Below are positions 63,346 through 64,000 of a DNA stretch of 64,000 nt, piece by piece (the stretch's first letter is position 1; every line of letters starts with the position of its first letter). This stretch comes from DATJKD01 sp963834855 (GTDB lineage: Bacteria; Pseudomonadota; Gammaproteobacteria; Steroidobacterales; Steroidobacteraceae), in the NCBI GenBank assembly GCA_963834855.1, contig CAWIDH010000031.1, positions 62,001 through 126,000 of the forward strand, read 5' to 3'. The position numbers were made by a program, and so were the translations under genes. The notes beneath the pieces were generated by a model. The model had not been told where the DNA came from. It made no database searches and saw nothing but the letters and a program-made list of their open reading frames with translations.

Positions 63346-64000
63346 TCAGAAGTTCGCGTTCTTAAGTCCCATATCGTCCAGCATGACCCGTGCGGTGATG
63401 GTGCCCATCGCCGAAATTCCGCCCCCGGGATGGCAGTGCGGCCCGGTCATGTAGAGCTGCTTCACGGGCGAACGGTAGTGTGCGTAACCGGGAAATGGCC
63501 GGAAGTAGCCGAGCTGGGCCGCGATTCGCTCGCCGCCGTTCGTCGTGCCCTCGACGAAGCATGGATTGTCGGCTTCGAGTGTTTCTCTCGTCTGCACGTA
63601 GCTGGCGAGTATGGTGTCGTCGGTGATGTTCGGCGCGTATTGCCGCAGTTTCGGTAACAGGACCTCGTGCGCGTACGCATGACCGATGTCGGCCCAGTTT
63701 CGACCGTCGGCGAGCCAGTTCGACACAAAGGTGTCGAGGATCAGCGTGTGCATTCCGGCCGGGGCGCGGCTCGGATCGAGCAGTGTCCAGCATGCGCACC
63801 AGAGGAACGGATCGCCCGGCGGGATCCCCATCGCCAGCTCGGCATAGAACCGCCTCATCTGCTCGGTGGAATCGACGATGCGATGGAAGAGGCAGGCGCT
63901 CATGTCGGGGCCGTTCAGGAATTTCGGGGGCTCGCGCAACGCAAGCTGCAGGCGGCAGACGCTGATCTGGCCGAAGGAAAATTTCCGCACCATGTCGATG
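63346..64000 (-). CDS. FAD-dependent oxidoreductase, phytoene-desaturase-like, C-terminal part (cut by window edge)
   Basis: About 218 C-terminal residues of a phytoene dehydrogenase / PYROXD2-like flavin amine-oxidase-fold protein. PVKQLYMTGPHCHPGGGISA is the conserved C-terminal FAD segment, and DPFLWCACWTLLDPSRAP and MHTLILDTFVSNW are typical of the substrate domain. The N-terminal dinucleotide-binding part lies beyond position 64000. It ends 41 bases before the nitrilase start, on the same strand, so they are probably one operon. Members oxidise C-C or C-N bonds. Confidence 0.85.
   Translation of the reverse strand, partial: IDMVRKFSFGQISVCRLQLALREPPKFLNGPDMSACLFHRIVDSTEQMRRFYAELAMGIPPGDPFLWCACWTLLDPSRAPAGMHTLILDTFVSNWLADGRNWADIGHAYAHEVLLPKLRQYAPNITDDTILASYVQTRETLEADNPCFVEGTTNGGERIAAQLGYFRPFPGYAHYRSPVKQLYMTGPHCHPGGGISAMGTITARVMLDDMGLKNANF

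Noticed and set aside
1..64000. The whole palindrome as a pure assembly artefact
   Set aside because: The arms differ in sequence, gene content and frameshift positions. A fold-back artefact would give near-identical arms. A chimera of two related islands is still possible and is listed as a refuting outcome.
1..64000. tRNA, rRNA, prophage or replication-origin features
   Set aside because: I saw no cloverleaf sequences, rRNA segments, integrase or att repeats, or DnaA-box clusters in the window.

Overview
The window looks like chromosomal DNA of a GC-rich (roughly 65 percent by eye) Gram-negative proteobacterium. Four TonB-dependent outer-membrane receptors, a GcvA-like LysR regulator in two copies, and a membrane-anchored FlgO/TPR protein of a type common in environmental Gammaproteobacteria (Steroidobacter- or Woeseia-like lineages) point that way; the exact genus cannot be read from the sequence.

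Layout. Two diverged copies of one catabolic gene island lie head to head as inverted arms around a unique centre. Arm A (1-18931) reads: 3' tail of a nitrilase, small membrane protein, KDPG/KDG-type aldolase, [TPP enzyme > HisC-like aminotransferase > aldehyde dehydrogenase] operon, LysR regulator, divergent D-mannonate dehydratase (ManD), TonB receptor, then a divergent operon of Gfo/Idh oxidoreductase > SDR > MDR dehydrogenase > VOC protein > SDR with overlapping stops and starts, an MHS transporter, an RRM protein, and an ornithine-cyclodeaminase-like gene with an aminotransferase. Arm B (36261 to about 64000) carries the same genes in mirror order and opposite orientation. It lacks the aldolase, MHS and RRM genes, has an NAD-dependent epimerase/reductase, and is interrupted by an IS110-family (IS1111-type) element at 53345-54961 and by a 6-kb block (VOC-bicupin protein, amino-acid permease, LLM flavoenzyme, class V aminotransferase, small Tat protein, two small proteins). 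A decayed third Idh/SDR fragment sits beside the arm B receptor.

Centre (18932-36260). This holds a Kelch/FN3 lipoprotein of atypical composition, a FlgO/TPR membrane protein, two related TonB receptors facing inward, and between them a very large conflict-type NTPase: DUF4062-like domain, nSTAND1 NTPase, transmembrane helix, 14 very similar WD40 repeats (two seven-bladed propellers), and a Sel1/TPR-like tail.

How the genes may work together. TonB receptors plus inner-membrane transporters would import a compound. ManD (all catalytic residues present) and the aldolase give mannonate > 2-keto-3-deoxygluconate > pyruvate plus glyceraldehyde. The dehydrogenases, TPP enzyme, aminotransferases, cyclodeaminase and nitrilase suggest that the full substrate is nitrogen-bearing and not a plain uronate. 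Regulatory DNA is conserved between the arms: a TWATC-N5-GATWA dyad upstream of the TPP operons and in the Idh/receptor intergenic regions, and a GTTTG-N6-CAAAC dyad between lysR and manD.

Caution. About a dozen and a half frameshifts occur. Nearly all are single-base insertions, and removing them restores the length of the paralogue or a whole number of codons. They are probably sequencing insertions; broken genes here should not be taken as true pseudogenes without read support.
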